In this document: positions 34,042 to 41,579 of the stretch, one piece after another | Numbering within the stretch: the stretch's first letter is position 1 | Layout: each line of letters begins with the position of its first letter | Assembly (NCBI GenBank): GCA_023433925.1 | Contig: JAEYTO010000102.1 | Location: forward strand, 1-42,311 | Direction: 5' to 3' | DNA length: 42,311 bases | Source: Pseudomonadota bacterium | GTDB lineage: Bacteria > Desulfobacterota > Desulfovibrionia > Desulfovibrionales > Desulfovibrionaceae | The notes under the pieces: model-generated | The model's input: only the letters and a program-made list of their open reading frames with translations | Databases searched by the model: none | What the model was told of the DNA's origin: nothing | Program-made: the position numbers and the translations under genes

Positions 34042-35370
34042 CTACAATCCGTATTTGCGCATGCGCCGCCAGAGCGTGGTGCGATTGATGCCGAGTTGCG
34101 CCGCGGTCTTCAGTATCGACCACTCGTTTTCGGCCAGGGCCTGCACGAGAAGCTCGCGTTCCCGTTCATGCAGGCTCCCGCCAGCGGCAGGGCGGGCGGT
34201 TGGGTCCGCCTGGGAGGGATTTTGTTCGGGCTTGCCCATCGGGGCGGGAAAGTGCGCCGCATTCAGGACGATGTCGTCATTGAGGATCACGACGTGTTCG
34301 ATGAGGTGCTTGAGTTCGCGCACATTACCCGGAAATGGGTACATGGTCAGGAGACGTTTGGCGCTTTCGTCCAAGTGCGTGGTCGGCTTGGCGTAGCGCT
34401 CGGCGGCCCTGGCCAGGAAGCATTCGGCCAGGGGCACAATGTCGGTATTGCGTTCGCGAAGAGGCGGCAAGCGCAGCTCCACCACCCGCAGACGGTAGTA
34501 GAGGTCCGAGCGAAAAGCGCCCTCGCCTGCACGCTCGGCCAGGTCGAGATTCGTGGCCGCCACCACGCGCACGTTCACGGACACGGGCTTGGTGGCCCCG
34601 AGCGGATAGAATTTTCGCTCATCCAAGGCTTGGAGGAGCTTGGATTGCAGTTCCGAGGGTAGGTCGCCGATCTCGTCCAGGAAGATGGTTCCGCCCTGGG
34701 CGAGCTCGAACATGCCCGGCTTGTCCGCGCGGGCGTCGGTGAACGCGCCCTTCTTGTAGCCGAACAGCTCGGATTCCAGGAGCTTGTCCGGCAGCGCGGC
34801 GCAGTTGACGCCCACGAAGGGGCCGGCACGGCGGCGGCTCAGGTCGTGCACGGCCCTGGCCAGCAACCCCTTGCCGGTGCCTGTCTCGCCCGTGAGCAGC
34901 ACCGAGGCGTCCGTGGGCGCGACCATGCGCAGGACGTCGAAGAGCTGGATCATGAGCGGGTGGCGGCCGACGATGTGGCGCAAGGGATTGCCTGCCGGCG
35001 GTTCGACGCCTGCCTTGGGGGCGGCCGACACCTCGCGGAAGCACTCCACGCCCATGATCAGCCCGCCGGTCTCGCGGATGGCCGAGGCCGATATCTCCAG
35101 GGCCACGCGGCGGTTGTCGCGGGTCAGGAAGTGCACCTGCCGCCTTTCCGCGCGGCTCCCGGAGGTCAGGGCCTGTTGAAGCGGGCAGCGATCGTTGCAG
35201 AACTCCGTGTGGAAGATTTCCCAGCACTTGCAGCCCAGGGCTTCGTCACGGCGGAACCCCGTGATGCGCTCGGCCTCCTTATTGAAGATGAGCACATTCC
35301 AGCCCTCGTCCACGGCGAACAAGCCATACCCGAGGGCGTCGAGCACGCTGGCCGAGTCGGGAAGGCGCAT
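34042..35370 (-). CDS. Sigma-54-dependent activator, PAS-AAA+-Fis
   Basis: 442 aa. PAS domain about 5-115 with cysteines C47, C49, C58 and C62, giving C49-x8-C58-x3-C62. AAA+ domain: Walker A GETGTGKG (161-168), sigma-54 contact loop GAFTDA (208-213, a variant of GAFTGA), Walker B GGTIFLDE (226-233), and YYRLRVVELRLPPLRER. C-terminal Fis-type helix-turn-helix AAQLGINRTTLWRRMRKYG. No receiver domain, so it senses through the PAS domain. It lies 24 bases after the second ATPase gene, in the same direction, and upstream of the PocR/HdrD-like genes it probably controls. Confidence 0.9.
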   Translation of the reverse strand: MRLPDSASVLDALGYGLFAVDEGWNVLIFNKEAERITGFRRDEALGCKCWEIFHTEFCNDRCPLQQALTSGSRAERRQVHFLTRDNRRVALEISASAIRETGGLIMGVECFREVSAAPKAGVEPPAGNPLRHIVGRHPLMIQLFDVLRMVAPTDASVLLTGETGTGKGLLARAVHDLSRRRAGPFVGVNCAALPDKLLESELFGYKKGAFTDARADKPGMFELAQGGTIFLDEIGDLPSELQSKLLQALDERKFYPLGATKPVSVNVRVVAATNLDLAERAGEGAFRSDLYYRLRVVELRLPPLRERNTDIVPLAECFLARAAERYAKPTTHLDESAKRLLTMYPFPGNVRELKHLIEHVVILNDDIVLNAAHFPAPMGKPEQNPSQADPTARPAAGGSLHERERELLVQALAENEWSILKTAAQLGINRTTLWRRMRKYGL

Positions 35371-35394
35371 GGCCTCCTCCTGTTCAGGCGTCGT

Positions 35395-36270
35395 TTACAA
35401 ACGGGCCAGCCTGCGGCCCAGCACCGCGCGCATGGCCTCCCAGATGCGCCCGAAGCGCGGCCCCTCGGTGTCGTGGGCAAGCTCCACGGCGCTTTGGCTG
35501 GCGAGCTGGGCCTTGGTGAAGATCGGGTCGTAGGGAATCTCCCCGGCCACGGGCACGTCGCATCGTGCGCAGAAGTCGAGGATTTCCCGCGTGCGCTCCC
35601 GGCTCAGGTCGGACTTGTTGACGAGCACGGCGCAGGGAATCTGGAAGTGGCGGGCCAGCTCGCGCACCCGTTCGAGATCGTGCAAGGCCGAAGCCGAGGG
35701 CTCGGCCACGAGCAGGGCCATGTCCGCGCCCGTCAGGGAGGCGATGACCGGGCAGCCGATGCCGGGCGACCCGTCCACGAGCACGTACTCGCAGCCCTGC
35801 GCTTCCGCCAGCTCGCAGGCCCTGCGGCGCACGGTGGTCACGAGCCGGCCGGAGTTCTCGGCGCCGGGCTTGAGCGCTGCGTGCACCATGATGCCGAAAC
35901 GCGTATGCGATTCGTACCACCAGCCGCAATGGCGCGGCTCCATGACGATGGCCTGCTCCGGGCAGGTAAAGGCGCACAGCCCGCAGCCCTCGCAACGATC
36001 CTCGTGGATGCGCGGCTCGTCCGTGACAGCCCCGAAGCGGCATTTTTCGAGACAGGTCATGCACCCGCTGCAGTTCCCATCGATGCGCGCGAGCTCGCCG
36101 CTCACGAAGTCGTGCATGTCCACGATCTTGGGCTGGGCAATAAGGTGCAGGTCGGCCGCATCCACGTCGCAGTCGGCCAGCACCAGCGAGGGCATGATCG
36201 AGGCCAGCCCGGCAACGACGCTCGTCTTGCCGGTGCCGCCCTTGCCGCTCAGGACGACGATCTGTTTCAC
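35395..36270 (-). CDS. MinD-family ATPase with ferredoxin insert (ORP cluster)
   Basis: 291 aa from a GTG start that overlaps the stop of the neighbouring ATPase gene (GTGA). Deviant Walker A SGKGGTGKTS near 9-18. Residues about 62-115 hold an 8-Cys ferredoxin insert (CSGCMTCLEKCRFGAV and CEGCGLCAFTCPEQAI). The rest is the MinD/ParA fold with VLVDGSPGIGCPVI. The paralogue is directly upstream. In Desulfovibrio vulgaris the equivalent pair belongs to the ORP complex, linked to an orange Mo-Cu-S protein and to cell division. Orthology here is from gene order. Confidence 0.88.
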   Translation of the reverse strand: MKQIVVLSGKGGTGKTSVVAGLASIMPSLVLADCDVDAADLHLIAQPKIVDMHDFVSGELARIDGNCSGCMTCLEKCRFGAVTDEPRIHEDRCEGCGLCAFTCPEQAIVMEPRHCGWWYESHTRFGIMVHAALKPGAENSGRLVTTVRRRACELAEAQGCEYVLVDGSPGIGCPVIASLTGADMALLVAEPSASALHDLERVRELARHFQIPCAVLVNKSDLSRERTREILDFCARCDVPVAGEIPYDPIFTKAQLASQSAVELAHDTEGPRFGRIWEAMRAVLGRRLARL

Positions 36271-37127
36271 GACAGTACCTCCCGGACCTCGCGCACCGCG
36301 CCCCACAACTCTTCGTAGGCCGCGCGCATGGAGGGCAGGGCCTCCACGAGCAGGCGGCCGTCGGCCCCAACCCTGGCCGCCTCGCGGCTGTGTGGCAGGC
36401 GGGCCAGGAGCGCGACGCCTTCCTTTTCAAGGTAGCGTTCAACCCGCTCGTCGCCCATGCCGGCCCGGTTGAGCACGACGCCAAAGGGCAGCTTCATGCT
36501 CCTGACCAGGGCCACGGCCAGGATCAGGTCATGCAGGCCGAAGGCCGTGGGCTCGGTGACGAGCAGGACGAAGTCCGAATCCCGCAGGGAGGCCACGGCC
36601 GGACAGGCCGTGCCCGGCGGGCAATCCCAGATCTGCAGCGGCTCGGCCTCGGCCATGCGCTTGACCGCGCGGATGAGCGGCACGGCCATGGGCTCGCCCA
36701 CGCGCAGGAGCCCGCCGTAGGAACGCACTCCCCGGCCTGTCCCGCTGTGCGCTAGGCCCATCTCGCGCTCTGCCCAGCCGATGGCGTCGGCCGGGCAGAC
36801 CTCCGCGCACAGGCCGCAGCCATGGCACAGATCCGGGAAGGTCATGACCTCGCTCCCCATCCAGATGAGCGCCTTGAAGCGGCACGATTCGATGCAGCGC
36901 CGGCAGTCGGAGCCGAGGCAGGCTTCGTGGAGCACGACTGGAACCGGCTGCATGACCCGCTCCTCGCGCTCCCAGGCCGGGGCGAGGAAGATCTGGCTGT
37001 TGGGTTCCTCCACGTCGCAGTCAACCAGGGCGGGCGAACGGCCCTGGTCGGCAAGGATGGCGGACAGATTGGCGGCCACGGTGGTCTTGCCCGTGCCGCC
37101 CTTGCCGCTGGCGATGGCTATGCGCAT
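36267..37127 (-). CDS. MinD-family ATPase with ferredoxin insert (ORP cluster)
   Basis: 286 aa. Walker A ASGKGGTGKTT at about 6-16. Between about 70 and 125 are eight ferredoxin-type cysteines (ACLGSDCRRCIESCRF and CHGCGLCAEVCPADAI). Later come the ParA/MinD motifs WDCPPGTACP and LVTEPTAFGLHDL. The product is a paralogue of the next gene, with which it overlaps by 4 bases; such pairs probably heterodimerise. ATG at 37127 has CGGGAGA just upstream. About 95 bases with a strong hairpin separate it from the first gene of this operon. Confidence 0.88.
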   Translation of the reverse strand: MRIAIASGKGGTGKTTVAANLSAILADQGRSPALVDCDVEEPNSQIFLAPAWEREERVMQPVPVVLHEACLGSDCRRCIESCRFKALIWMGSEVMTFPDLCHGCGLCAEVCPADAIGWAEREMGLAHSGTGRGVRSYGGLLRVGEPMAVPLIRAVKRMAEAEPLQIWDCPPGTACPAVASLRDSDFVLLVTEPTAFGLHDLILAVALVRSMKLPFGVVLNRAGMGDERVERYLEKEGVALLARLPHSREAARVGADGRLLVEALPSMRAAYEELWGAVREVREVLS

Positions 37128-37166
37128 TCTCCCGGCTGTCCTTTGGTCTGCCCGCCTTCCCCGGCC

Positions 37167-37193
37167 CCCCGGCCCGCACGATGCGGACCGGGG
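37167..37193 (-). other. Strong hairpin between first and second genes of the minus-strand ORP operon
   Basis: CCCCGG, CCGCA, a CGA loop, TGCGG and CCGGGG pair, with one mismatch in the stem. It falls in the only sizeable gap of the minus-strand operon, so it may set the ratio between the small first gene and the ATPases by partial termination or mRNA stabilisation. Confidence 0.5.
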
Positions 37194-37223
37194 CCGATGG
37201 AAGGGGAGGTTGATGGGAACGAT

Positions 37224-37454
37224 CTAAGCGCCCTTATCCTGGCGAGCCTTGAGCGAGGCGAGTTCCTCCTCAAGTTCGGTGATGCGTTTCGCGGTGGAGT
37301 CCCCGACATCTTGCTGGAAGACGCCGCGCCGCCCGAAGCCGCGGCCGCCCTGGCCGCGAAGGCCCATGCCGGCGTTTCCCGCCATGCATCTGCCGCGTCC
37401 ACGGCCCGTGCGTGGGCCGTTGCCCAGGGGACCTGTTCCGTCGTGGTTTGGCAT
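37224..37454 (-). CDS. DUF5320-type small glycine/arginine-rich protein (ORP cluster)
   Basis: 76 aa. Begins MPNHDGTGPLGNGPRTGRGR, the conserved start of DUF5320 proteins that accompany NifX-like and Mrp-like genes, then a Gly/Arg/Phe stretch and a C-terminal coiled coil (ITELEEELASLKARQ). The ATG at 37454 is preferred over one at 37514: AAGGAGGAG sits 7 bases upstream, the family always starts with MP..DGTGP, and the sigma-54 promoter at 37488-37504 would lie inside the longer frame. First gene of the minus-strand ORP operon; function unknown. Confidence 0.85.
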   Translation of the reverse strand: MPNHDGTGPLGNGPRTGRGRGRCMAGNAGMGLRGQGGRGFGRRGVFQQDVGDSTAKRITELEEELASLKARQDKGA

Positions 37455-37487
37455 TTCAGCTCCTCCTTGCGTATTCTGAGCCTGTTT

Positions 37488-37504
37488 AAGCATGAAGCGT
37501 TCCA
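37488..37504 (-). promoter_or_regulatory. Sigma-54 promoter of the minus-strand ORP operon
   Basis: Minus strand TGGAACGCTTCATGCTT: -24 TGGAAC (consensus TGGCAC) and -12 ATGCTT (consensus TTGCWT), with the invariant GG and GC ten bases apart. The expected start of transcription is about 20 bases before the ribosome site of the DUF5320 gene. It is nearly the same as the promoter at 39095. Confidence 0.8.
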
Positions 37505-37573
37505 AATTATTCATTTTGTTATTTCAATTGTTTATATAAGATCACTTGCTTGGCTCAGGAAAAGCGGCTTAAT

Positions 37574-37602
37574 TTGCGCCGGTCGGTTTTCCGGTATATA
37601 TT
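37574..37602 (+). promoter_or_regulatory. Sigma-70-type promoter of the regulator gene
   Basis: TTGCGC, 17 bases, TATATT, with the -10 ending 27 bases before the ATG of the plus-strand activator. The spacer contains the imperfect repeat CCGGTCGGTTTTCCGG. Consistent with constitutive or autoregulated expression of the activator. Confidence 0.45.
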
Positions 37603-37629
37603 GTTGACGCACATTCCGAGAGGCAAACC

Positions 37630-38991
37630 ATGAGCATCGACCCAGCCCCCAAAAAACGCATGCGGCCCTTCCCGTCGGACATCCCGTGCCAGGCCATCAT
37701 GGACAGCGTGGCGGACGGAGTGTTCACCGTGGACCTCGACTGGGCCATCACCTCCTTCAACCGCGCGGCGGCCAGGATCACCGGGGTGCCAGCCGAGGAG
37801 GCCATCGGCCGCACCTGCCGCGAGGTCTTTCATTCGAGCATCTGCGACAGTTCCTGCGCCATCCGCGCCTGCCTGGCCGAGGGGCGCTCGGTGAGCAACA
37901 AGTCCATTTTCATCATCCGCACCGACGGCACGCGCCTACCCGTGTCCATCAGCGCCGCGCCCCTGCGCGACGCGAGCGGCAAGGTCATCGGCGGAGTGGA
38001 AACCTTCCGCGACCTGTCCGAGTTGCAGCTCATGCGCAAGGAGCTGGAGGGCCTGCACTCCCTGGAGGACATCCGCACGCGCAGCCGGGCCATCATGCGC
38101 ATTCTGGACATCCTGCCCCAGATAGCCGAGAGCCTGTCCACGGTGCTCGTGCTCGGCGAGTCCGGCACGGGCAAGGAACTGCTGGCCAGGGCCATCCACA
38201 ACCTCAGCCCGCGCAAGAGCAAACCCTTCGTGGCCGTCAACTGCGGGGCGCTGCCCGAGAATCTCCTCGAATCCGAGCTGTTCGGCTACAAGGCCGGCGC
38301 TTTCACCGACGCCCGCCGCGACAAGCCGGGCCGCTTCGGCCTGGCTCAGGGCGGGACGATCTTCCTGGACGAGATCGGCGACCTGCCGCTGGCCCTGCAA
38401 GTCAAGATCCTGCGCGTGCTCCAGGAGCGCAGCTTCGAGCCCCTGGGGGCTGTGCGCAGCGAGCCGGCCGACGTGCGCGTGGTGGCCGCCACGAACCGCG
38501 ACCTGGCCGCCATGGTCGAGCGCGGCGAGTTCCGCCAGGACCTCTATTACCGACTGAACGTGGTCCAGCTCCGACTGCCGCCCCTGCGCGAGCGGCCCGA
38601 GGACATACCCCTGCTCACGAGCCACTTCGTGCGCAAACGCAACGCGCTCACGGGCAAGGACATCCAGGGCGTATCCGAGGACGTCATGCAGCTTCTCGCC
38701 CGCTATGCCTTTCCGGGCAACGTGCGCGAGCTGGAGAACATCGTCGAGTACGCCTTCATCCTCTGCTCCGGCGGCTTCATCCAGTTGGAGCACCTGCCCG
38801 AGTACCTCCAGCCCGAGGATATCGCCGCCGCGCGAGACCGCGCCCGGCCAAGGACCATGGAAGAGATACGCTATCAGGCCGTGCTCGACGCCTTATCGCG
38901 CCACAAGGGCCGCAAGCGCCCGGCCGCGCGGGAACTCGGCATCAGCAAGGACACCCTGCGCCGCATCCTGGAGCGTGCTTCATCCGGCTAA
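37630..38991 (+). CDS. Sigma-54-dependent activator of the ORP operons, PAS-AAA+-HTH
   Basis: 453 aa. PAS domain about 18-135 with cysteines C63, C72, C76 and C81, i.e. C63-x8-C72-x3-C76 as in the second activator of this window. AAA+ domain with Walker A GESGTGKE (176-183), GAFTDA (223-228), Walker B GGTIFLDE and YYRLNVVQLRLPPLRER. C-terminal Fis-like HTH (ARELGISKDTLRRILERA). It is divergent from the minus-strand ORP operon and followed by the plus-strand one, the position of the cognate activator in the D. vulgaris ORP locus. It probably drives both promoters at 37488 and 39095. Confidence 0.9.
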   Translation: MSIDPAPKKRMRPFPSDIPCQAIMDSVADGVFTVDLDWAITSFNRAAARITGVPAEEAIGRTCREVFHSSICDSSCAIRACLAEGRSVSNKSIFIIRTDGTRLPVSISAAPLRDASGKVIGGVETFRDLSELQLMRKELEGLHSLEDIRTRSRAIMRILDILPQIAESLSTVLVLGESGTGKELLARAIHNLSPRKSKPFVAVNCGALPENLLESELFGYKAGAFTDARRDKPGRFGLAQGGTIFLDEIGDLPLALQVKILRVLQERSFEPLGAVRSEPADVRVVAATNRDLAAMVERGEFRQDLYYRLNVVQLRLPPLRERPEDIPLLTSHFVRKRNALTGKDIQGVSEDVMQLLARYAFPGNVRELENIVEYAFILCSGGFIQLEHLPEYLQPEDIAAARDRARPRTMEEIRYQAVLDALSRHKGRKRPAARELGISKDTLRRILERASSG

Positions 38992-39094
38992 AAATGCTCC
39001 TTACCCCCGGAAGAGGGCTTGTTTTGAGCCGTTCCGCGCGCTCCATAGTCTCCAATTTTTTCATAAATAACTTGAATAATTAATTATTAAAACA

Positions 39095-39111
39095 TGGCAC
39101 CTTCCATGCTT
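39095..39111 (+). promoter_or_regulatory. Sigma-54 promoter of the plus-strand ORP operon
   Basis: TGGCACCTTCCATGCTT: -24 TGGCAC is perfect and -12 is ATGCTT, with GG and GC ten bases apart. An AT-rich block just upstream (39045-39094) could take IHF-induced bending. The first gene starts 50 bases downstream. Confidence 0.85.
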
Positions 39112-39161
39112 TACCGGCTGCGCTCGCGCAAGGCGCGGCACGGGAGGATGCGAGGTCGGCC

Positions 39162-39545
39162 ATGCTCTGTCTCGCTTGTCACGATGGTCGCCTGGCGACC
39201 CTGCTTGAGACAGCCACGGAACTGCGTTTCTACGGCCCAGGCCAGAGCCTGGATTGTGCCCGCGAGGAAGGCGGCCGCGTCTGCTCCAATCCGCATGACC
39301 TTGCCGACCTGCTTTTGCGGCGTGGGGCGGACCAGCTCATCTGCGGGGCCATCACCGGTTGCTGCCGGGCCACGCTGGAACGTCGCGGAATCAGGGTCGT
39401 GCCTTGGATCGCGGGCCAGGTCGGGCAGGTGCTCACGGCCCACGAAGAAAATCGTCTGGACTCGCTGGCCATGCCCGGCTGTCCCAGGCTGGGCGGACGG
39501 CTCCGCCGGCCGGGTCGCCGCGGGGCACGGAAAGGCCTGATCTGA
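39162..39545 (+). CDS. NifX-like small protein, first gene of the plus-strand ORP operon
   Basis: 127 aa. The first about 105 residues fit the dinitrogenase Fe-Mo cofactor (NifX/NifY) fold seen in ORP: a start LACHDGRLATLLETATELRFY, a middle ADLLLRRGADQLICGAITGC and IRVVPWIAGQVGQVL. Cysteines at CLAC, DC, VC, CGAITGCC may bind a cluster. The C-terminal 20 residues are basic. GAGG lies 7 bases before the ATG. Its position matches the small gene that precedes the orange protein gene in D. vulgaris. Likely a cluster-binding partner. Confidence 0.75.
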   Translation: MLCLACHDGRLATLLETATELRFYGPGQSLDCAREEGGRVCSNPHDLADLLLRRGADQLICGAITGCCRATLERRGIRVVPWIAGQVGQVLTAHEENRLDSLAMPGCPRLGGRLRRPGRRGARKGLI

Positions 39546-39562
39546 AAAAGGAGAAATGAAGG

Positions 39563-39922
39563 ATGAAAATCGCCATCAGCACGCAAGGCAACGACTTGAA
39601 CGGCCCGCTCGACCCGCGCTTCGGCCGGGCCGCCGGGTTCGTCCTCGTGGACCTCGCCACGCAAGGGCATGCGTTCGTGCCCAATGATCAAAACCTCGAT
39701 CTGGCCCAGGGCGCCGGCATCCAGGCGGCCATGTGCGTGGCCAACGCCGGAGCCAAGGCCGTGATCACGGGGCACGTCGGCCCCAAGGCCTTCATGGCCT
39801 TGGACAAGGGCGGCATCGCCGTCTACCTGCGCGACGGCGGCACGGTCGGGGAGGCCCTGGAGGCGTACAAGGCCGGGCTCCTGGAGCGGGCCGCCGGCCC
39901 GGACAAGCAGGGCCACTGGTAA
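39563..39922 (+). CDS. Orange-protein-like NifX-family protein
   Basis: 119 aa, single NifX/MTH1175-like domain: MKIAISTQGNDLNGPLDPRFGRAAGFVLVD, then AGIQAAMCVANAGAKAVITGHVGPKAF and GIAVYLRDGGTVGEALEAYKAG. In the ORP family this fold holds a Mo-Cu sulfide cluster non-covalently, giving an orange colour. It is placed between another NifX-like gene and a third, all preceded by good GGAGG-type ribosome sites. Cluster type cannot be read from the sequence. Confidence 0.85.
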   Translation: MKIAISTQGNDLNGPLDPRFGRAAGFVLVDLATQGHAFVPNDQNLDLAQGAGIQAAMCVANAGAKAVITGHVGPKAFMALDKGGIAVYLRDGGTVGEALEAYKAGLLERAAGPDKQGHW

Positions 39923-39956
39923 ACGCGGACTCGAACATAATCAGTACGGAGGAAAC

Positions 39957-40295
39957 ATGAAGATCGCCATTCCCCTCGCTGGCGGAAAGCTTTGCCAGCA
40001 TTTCGGGCACTGCGAGCAGTTCGCCCTGCTCGACGTGGACGAGGCCGGCGGCCGAGTCTCGGGCATGAGCCTGCACGTGCCGCCGCCCCATGAGCCCGGC
40101 GTGCTGCCCAGGTGGCTTGCGACCCTCGGGACCGAGCTCGTCATCGCCGGCGGCATGGGCCGGCAAGCCCAGAGCATTCTCGCCGAGCACGGGGTCAAGG
40201 TCGTGATCGGCGCTCAGACCGACACACCCCAGGATCTTGCCCTGGCCTGGCTGGACGGCAAGCTCGTGACCGGCCCCAACATCTGTGACCATTAG
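39957..40295 (+). CDS. NifX-family cofactor-binding protein
   Basis: 112 aa. Dinitrogenase Fe-Mo cofactor family: MKIAIPLAGGKLCQHFGHCEQFALLDVDE, with the CxxHFGHC motif kept, then TELVIAGGMGRQAQSILAEHGVKVVIGA. ACGGAGG lies 5 bases before ATG. Third of three NifX-like proteins in a row. Its TAG stop is the first three bases of the inverted repeat of the MITE-like element that follows, so the insertion appears to have set the end of this protein. Confidence 0.87.
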   Translation: MKIAIPLAGGKLCQHFGHCEQFALLDVDEAGGRVSGMSLHVPPPHEPGVLPRWLATLGTELVIAGGMGRQAQSILAEHGVKVVIGAQTDTPQDLALAWLDGKLVTGPNICDH

Positions 40296-40410
40296 AGGCT
40301 GTTATGAACCCACTCCTAACCGGTCGAAATAAGGCTTAGGTCGGTTCGCAAACGAAAAGATTTTATTGTTTAGTTTTAACATATTGTTGGATTGCTCATA
40401 ACACGCTCTA
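40293..40410 (+). mobile_element. MITE-like element related to the IS at window start
   Basis: About 115 bases bounded by inverted repeats. The left end TAGAGGCTGTTATGAACC (40293-40310) is identical to the IS end at 107-124. The right end (40410 back to 40394) reads TAGAGCGTGTTATGAGC, 14 of 17 matching the left. The outer TA on each side is probably the target duplication. The interior is AT-rich and encodes nothing, as expected of a non-autonomous deletion derivative. It separates the NifX-like trio from the FmdB/IscU-like genes. Confidence 0.75.
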
Positions 40411-40421
40411 GGAGGCCGCGC

Positions 40422-40658
40422 ATGCCGCTGTTCGACTTCGCTTGCAGCCAAGGTCATGTGTTCGAGGACATCACGGACGTCGGTGTCACCCCCGCTTGCC
40501 CCACGTGCGGTGCCGCGACGAGCCGGCTACTCGCTGCGCCCTCTCCGCTAACGGGCAAGGAGCGCGCCTCCATGCCCGGCCCGAGCGATCATGGCTGCTG
40601 CGGCTCCCGGCGCAGGGATAAAGGCTGTGTACCAGGCTCGTGCTGCGGCAAAGCCTGA
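40422..40658 (+). CDS. FmdB-family zinc-ribbon protein
   Basis: 78 aa. Starts MPLFDFACSQGHVFED with the FmdB-type pattern C-x2-G-H-x-F and ends the ribbon with CPTCGA. The C-terminal tail is extra and carries five more cysteines (CCGSRRR, GSCCGKA). ATG at 40422 has GGAGG 6 bases before. FmdB proteins are small regulators or metal chaperones of unclear function. Here it starts an ORP-operon subset directly behind the MITE-like insertion, so its expression may now depend on sequence inside that element. Confidence 0.8.
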   Translation: MPLFDFACSQGHVFEDITDVGVTPACPTCGAATSRLLAAPSPLTGKERASMPGPSDHGCCGSRRRDKGCVPGSCCGKA

Positions 40659-40670
40659 GTGGGAGGGACC

Positions 40671-41102
40671 ATGGAGCACGATCTTGAGGGTCTTGCCGAA
40701 AATCTCCAAGCGCACATCGACCAAGAGGCCAAGGTGCGGTATGGCCAAGCCGGTTTCGAACGATGGATGCGCGGCGCGTGCATGGGACGCATGGCCGGCG
40801 CGAGCTGCATCGGCAGGCTAGCGGGCGCTTGCGGCGACACAATTGAGATCTACTTGAAGATTTCCGGCGAGCACGTCGTGGATGCCTCGGGCTTCTCCGA
40901 CGGCTGCGGCGCAAGCCAAGTCTGCGCCGGGCTCGCCGCCGAGTTGGCCCTGGGCGCGACGCTCGACCAGGCCGCGACCGTGGAGGCCGACACGATCCTG
41001 GCGAAGCTCCCGGGCTTTCCGGAAGACGAGAGCCACTGCGCCAAGCTCGCGGCCGAAGCGCTCTATATCGCGATCCACAATTATCTCATAAGAAGAGGCT
41101 GA
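40671..41102 (+). CDS. IscU/NifU-like Fe-S cluster scaffold
   Basis: 143 aa. The N-terminal about 45 residues are an unfamiliar helical leader. The rest follows the IscU/NifU-N fold with its three cluster cysteines in order: GACGDTIEIYLKI, SDGCGASQVCAG, and SHCAKLAAEAL. The Asp that follows the first cysteine region is kept in CGD. Unlike housekeeping IscU, it is within the ORP operon, so it may build or hand over the cluster of the neighbouring NifX-like or Mrp proteins. ATG at 40671 has GGAGG 5 bases upstream. Confidence 0.82.
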   Translation: MEHDLEGLAENLQAHIDQEAKVRYGQAGFERWMRGACMGRMAGASCIGRLAGACGDTIEIYLKISGEHVVDASGFSDGCGASQVCAGLAAELALGATLDQAATVEADTILAKLPGFPEDESHCAKLAAEALYIAIHNYLIRRG

Positions 41103-41103
41103 C

Positions 41104-41469
41104 ATGGAAAAGATCCTCATCGTCGGCTGCAAGAAGGCCATGGACGACGTGTGCATCGGCTGCTCGCGCTGCCTAGTGGGCTTCAACCGCCGCGAGGGCA
41201 TCTTCGAAATATACGAGGATAGCCCGGCGCAGGTCATGGGCCTGCTCAACTGCGGCGACTGCCCAGGTGCGACCGTGGTCACGCGGCTTGCTCAGGTCAA
41301 GCTGTGGAACGCGCCGCTTAACGAAAAGCCCACGGCCATCCATGTGGGGCCGTGCATCACGGACCACTGCCCGCACAGGGAAACCATTCTGGCCAAGCTC
41401 AAGGCCAAGGCGGGCATCCCGGTCATCGAAGGCACGCATCCTTACCTGCCCAAGGACATTTTCGCCTGA
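41104..41469 (+). CDS. CGGC-domain protein
   Basis: 121 aa, one base after the IscU-like gene. Motifs MEKILIVGCKKAMDDVCIGCSRCLVGF and LLNCGDCPGATVVTRL, then HVGPCITDHCPHRETI, fit the CGGC domain family, small cysteine-rich proteins thought to bind metal. Eight cysteines lie in pairs that could ligate one or two clusters. Its place next to the IscU-like and FmdB-like proteins suggests metal or Fe-S trafficking; no activity is known. Confidence 0.82.
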   Translation: MEKILIVGCKKAMDDVCIGCSRCLVGFNRREGIFEIYEDSPAQVMGLLNCGDCPGATVVTRLAQVKLWNAPLNEKPTAIHVGPCITDHCPHRETILAKLKAKAGIPVIEGTHPYLPKDIFA

Positions 41470-41522
41470 TCCGATAAGCAGTGGTGAACCAACGTTAGGC
41501 AGACGCCTAGCCTGACAAGATC

Positions 41523-41579
41523 GTCCATGGGGAGGGCCGTCCCTTTTGGGCAATCCCCCAGGGACTCGTGTCCATGGAC
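41523..41579 (+). ncRNA. Structured leader candidate upstream of mrp
   Basis: An outer 8-bp stem GTCCATGG/CCATGGAC (41523-41530, 41572-41579) encloses a second stem GTCCC + TGGG pairing with CCCA + GGGAC (41539-41565) across a 3-base bulge and 6-base loop. It lies in a 200-base gap between the CGGC gene and mrp that is otherwise empty. No T-tract follows, so it is not a simple terminator. It does not match any riboswitch I recognise. Confidence 0.4.

Noticed and set aside
37455..37514. Longer start of the DUF5320 gene at 37514
   Set aside because: Would place the sigma-54 promoter inside the coding region and has no ribosome site; family members start at the MPNHDG position.
37551..37567. 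GG-N10-GC pattern resembling a sigma-54 promoter for the plus-strand activator
   Set aside because: The -12 element reads AAGC rather than TTGC, and a better sigma-70-type promoter lies closer to the start.
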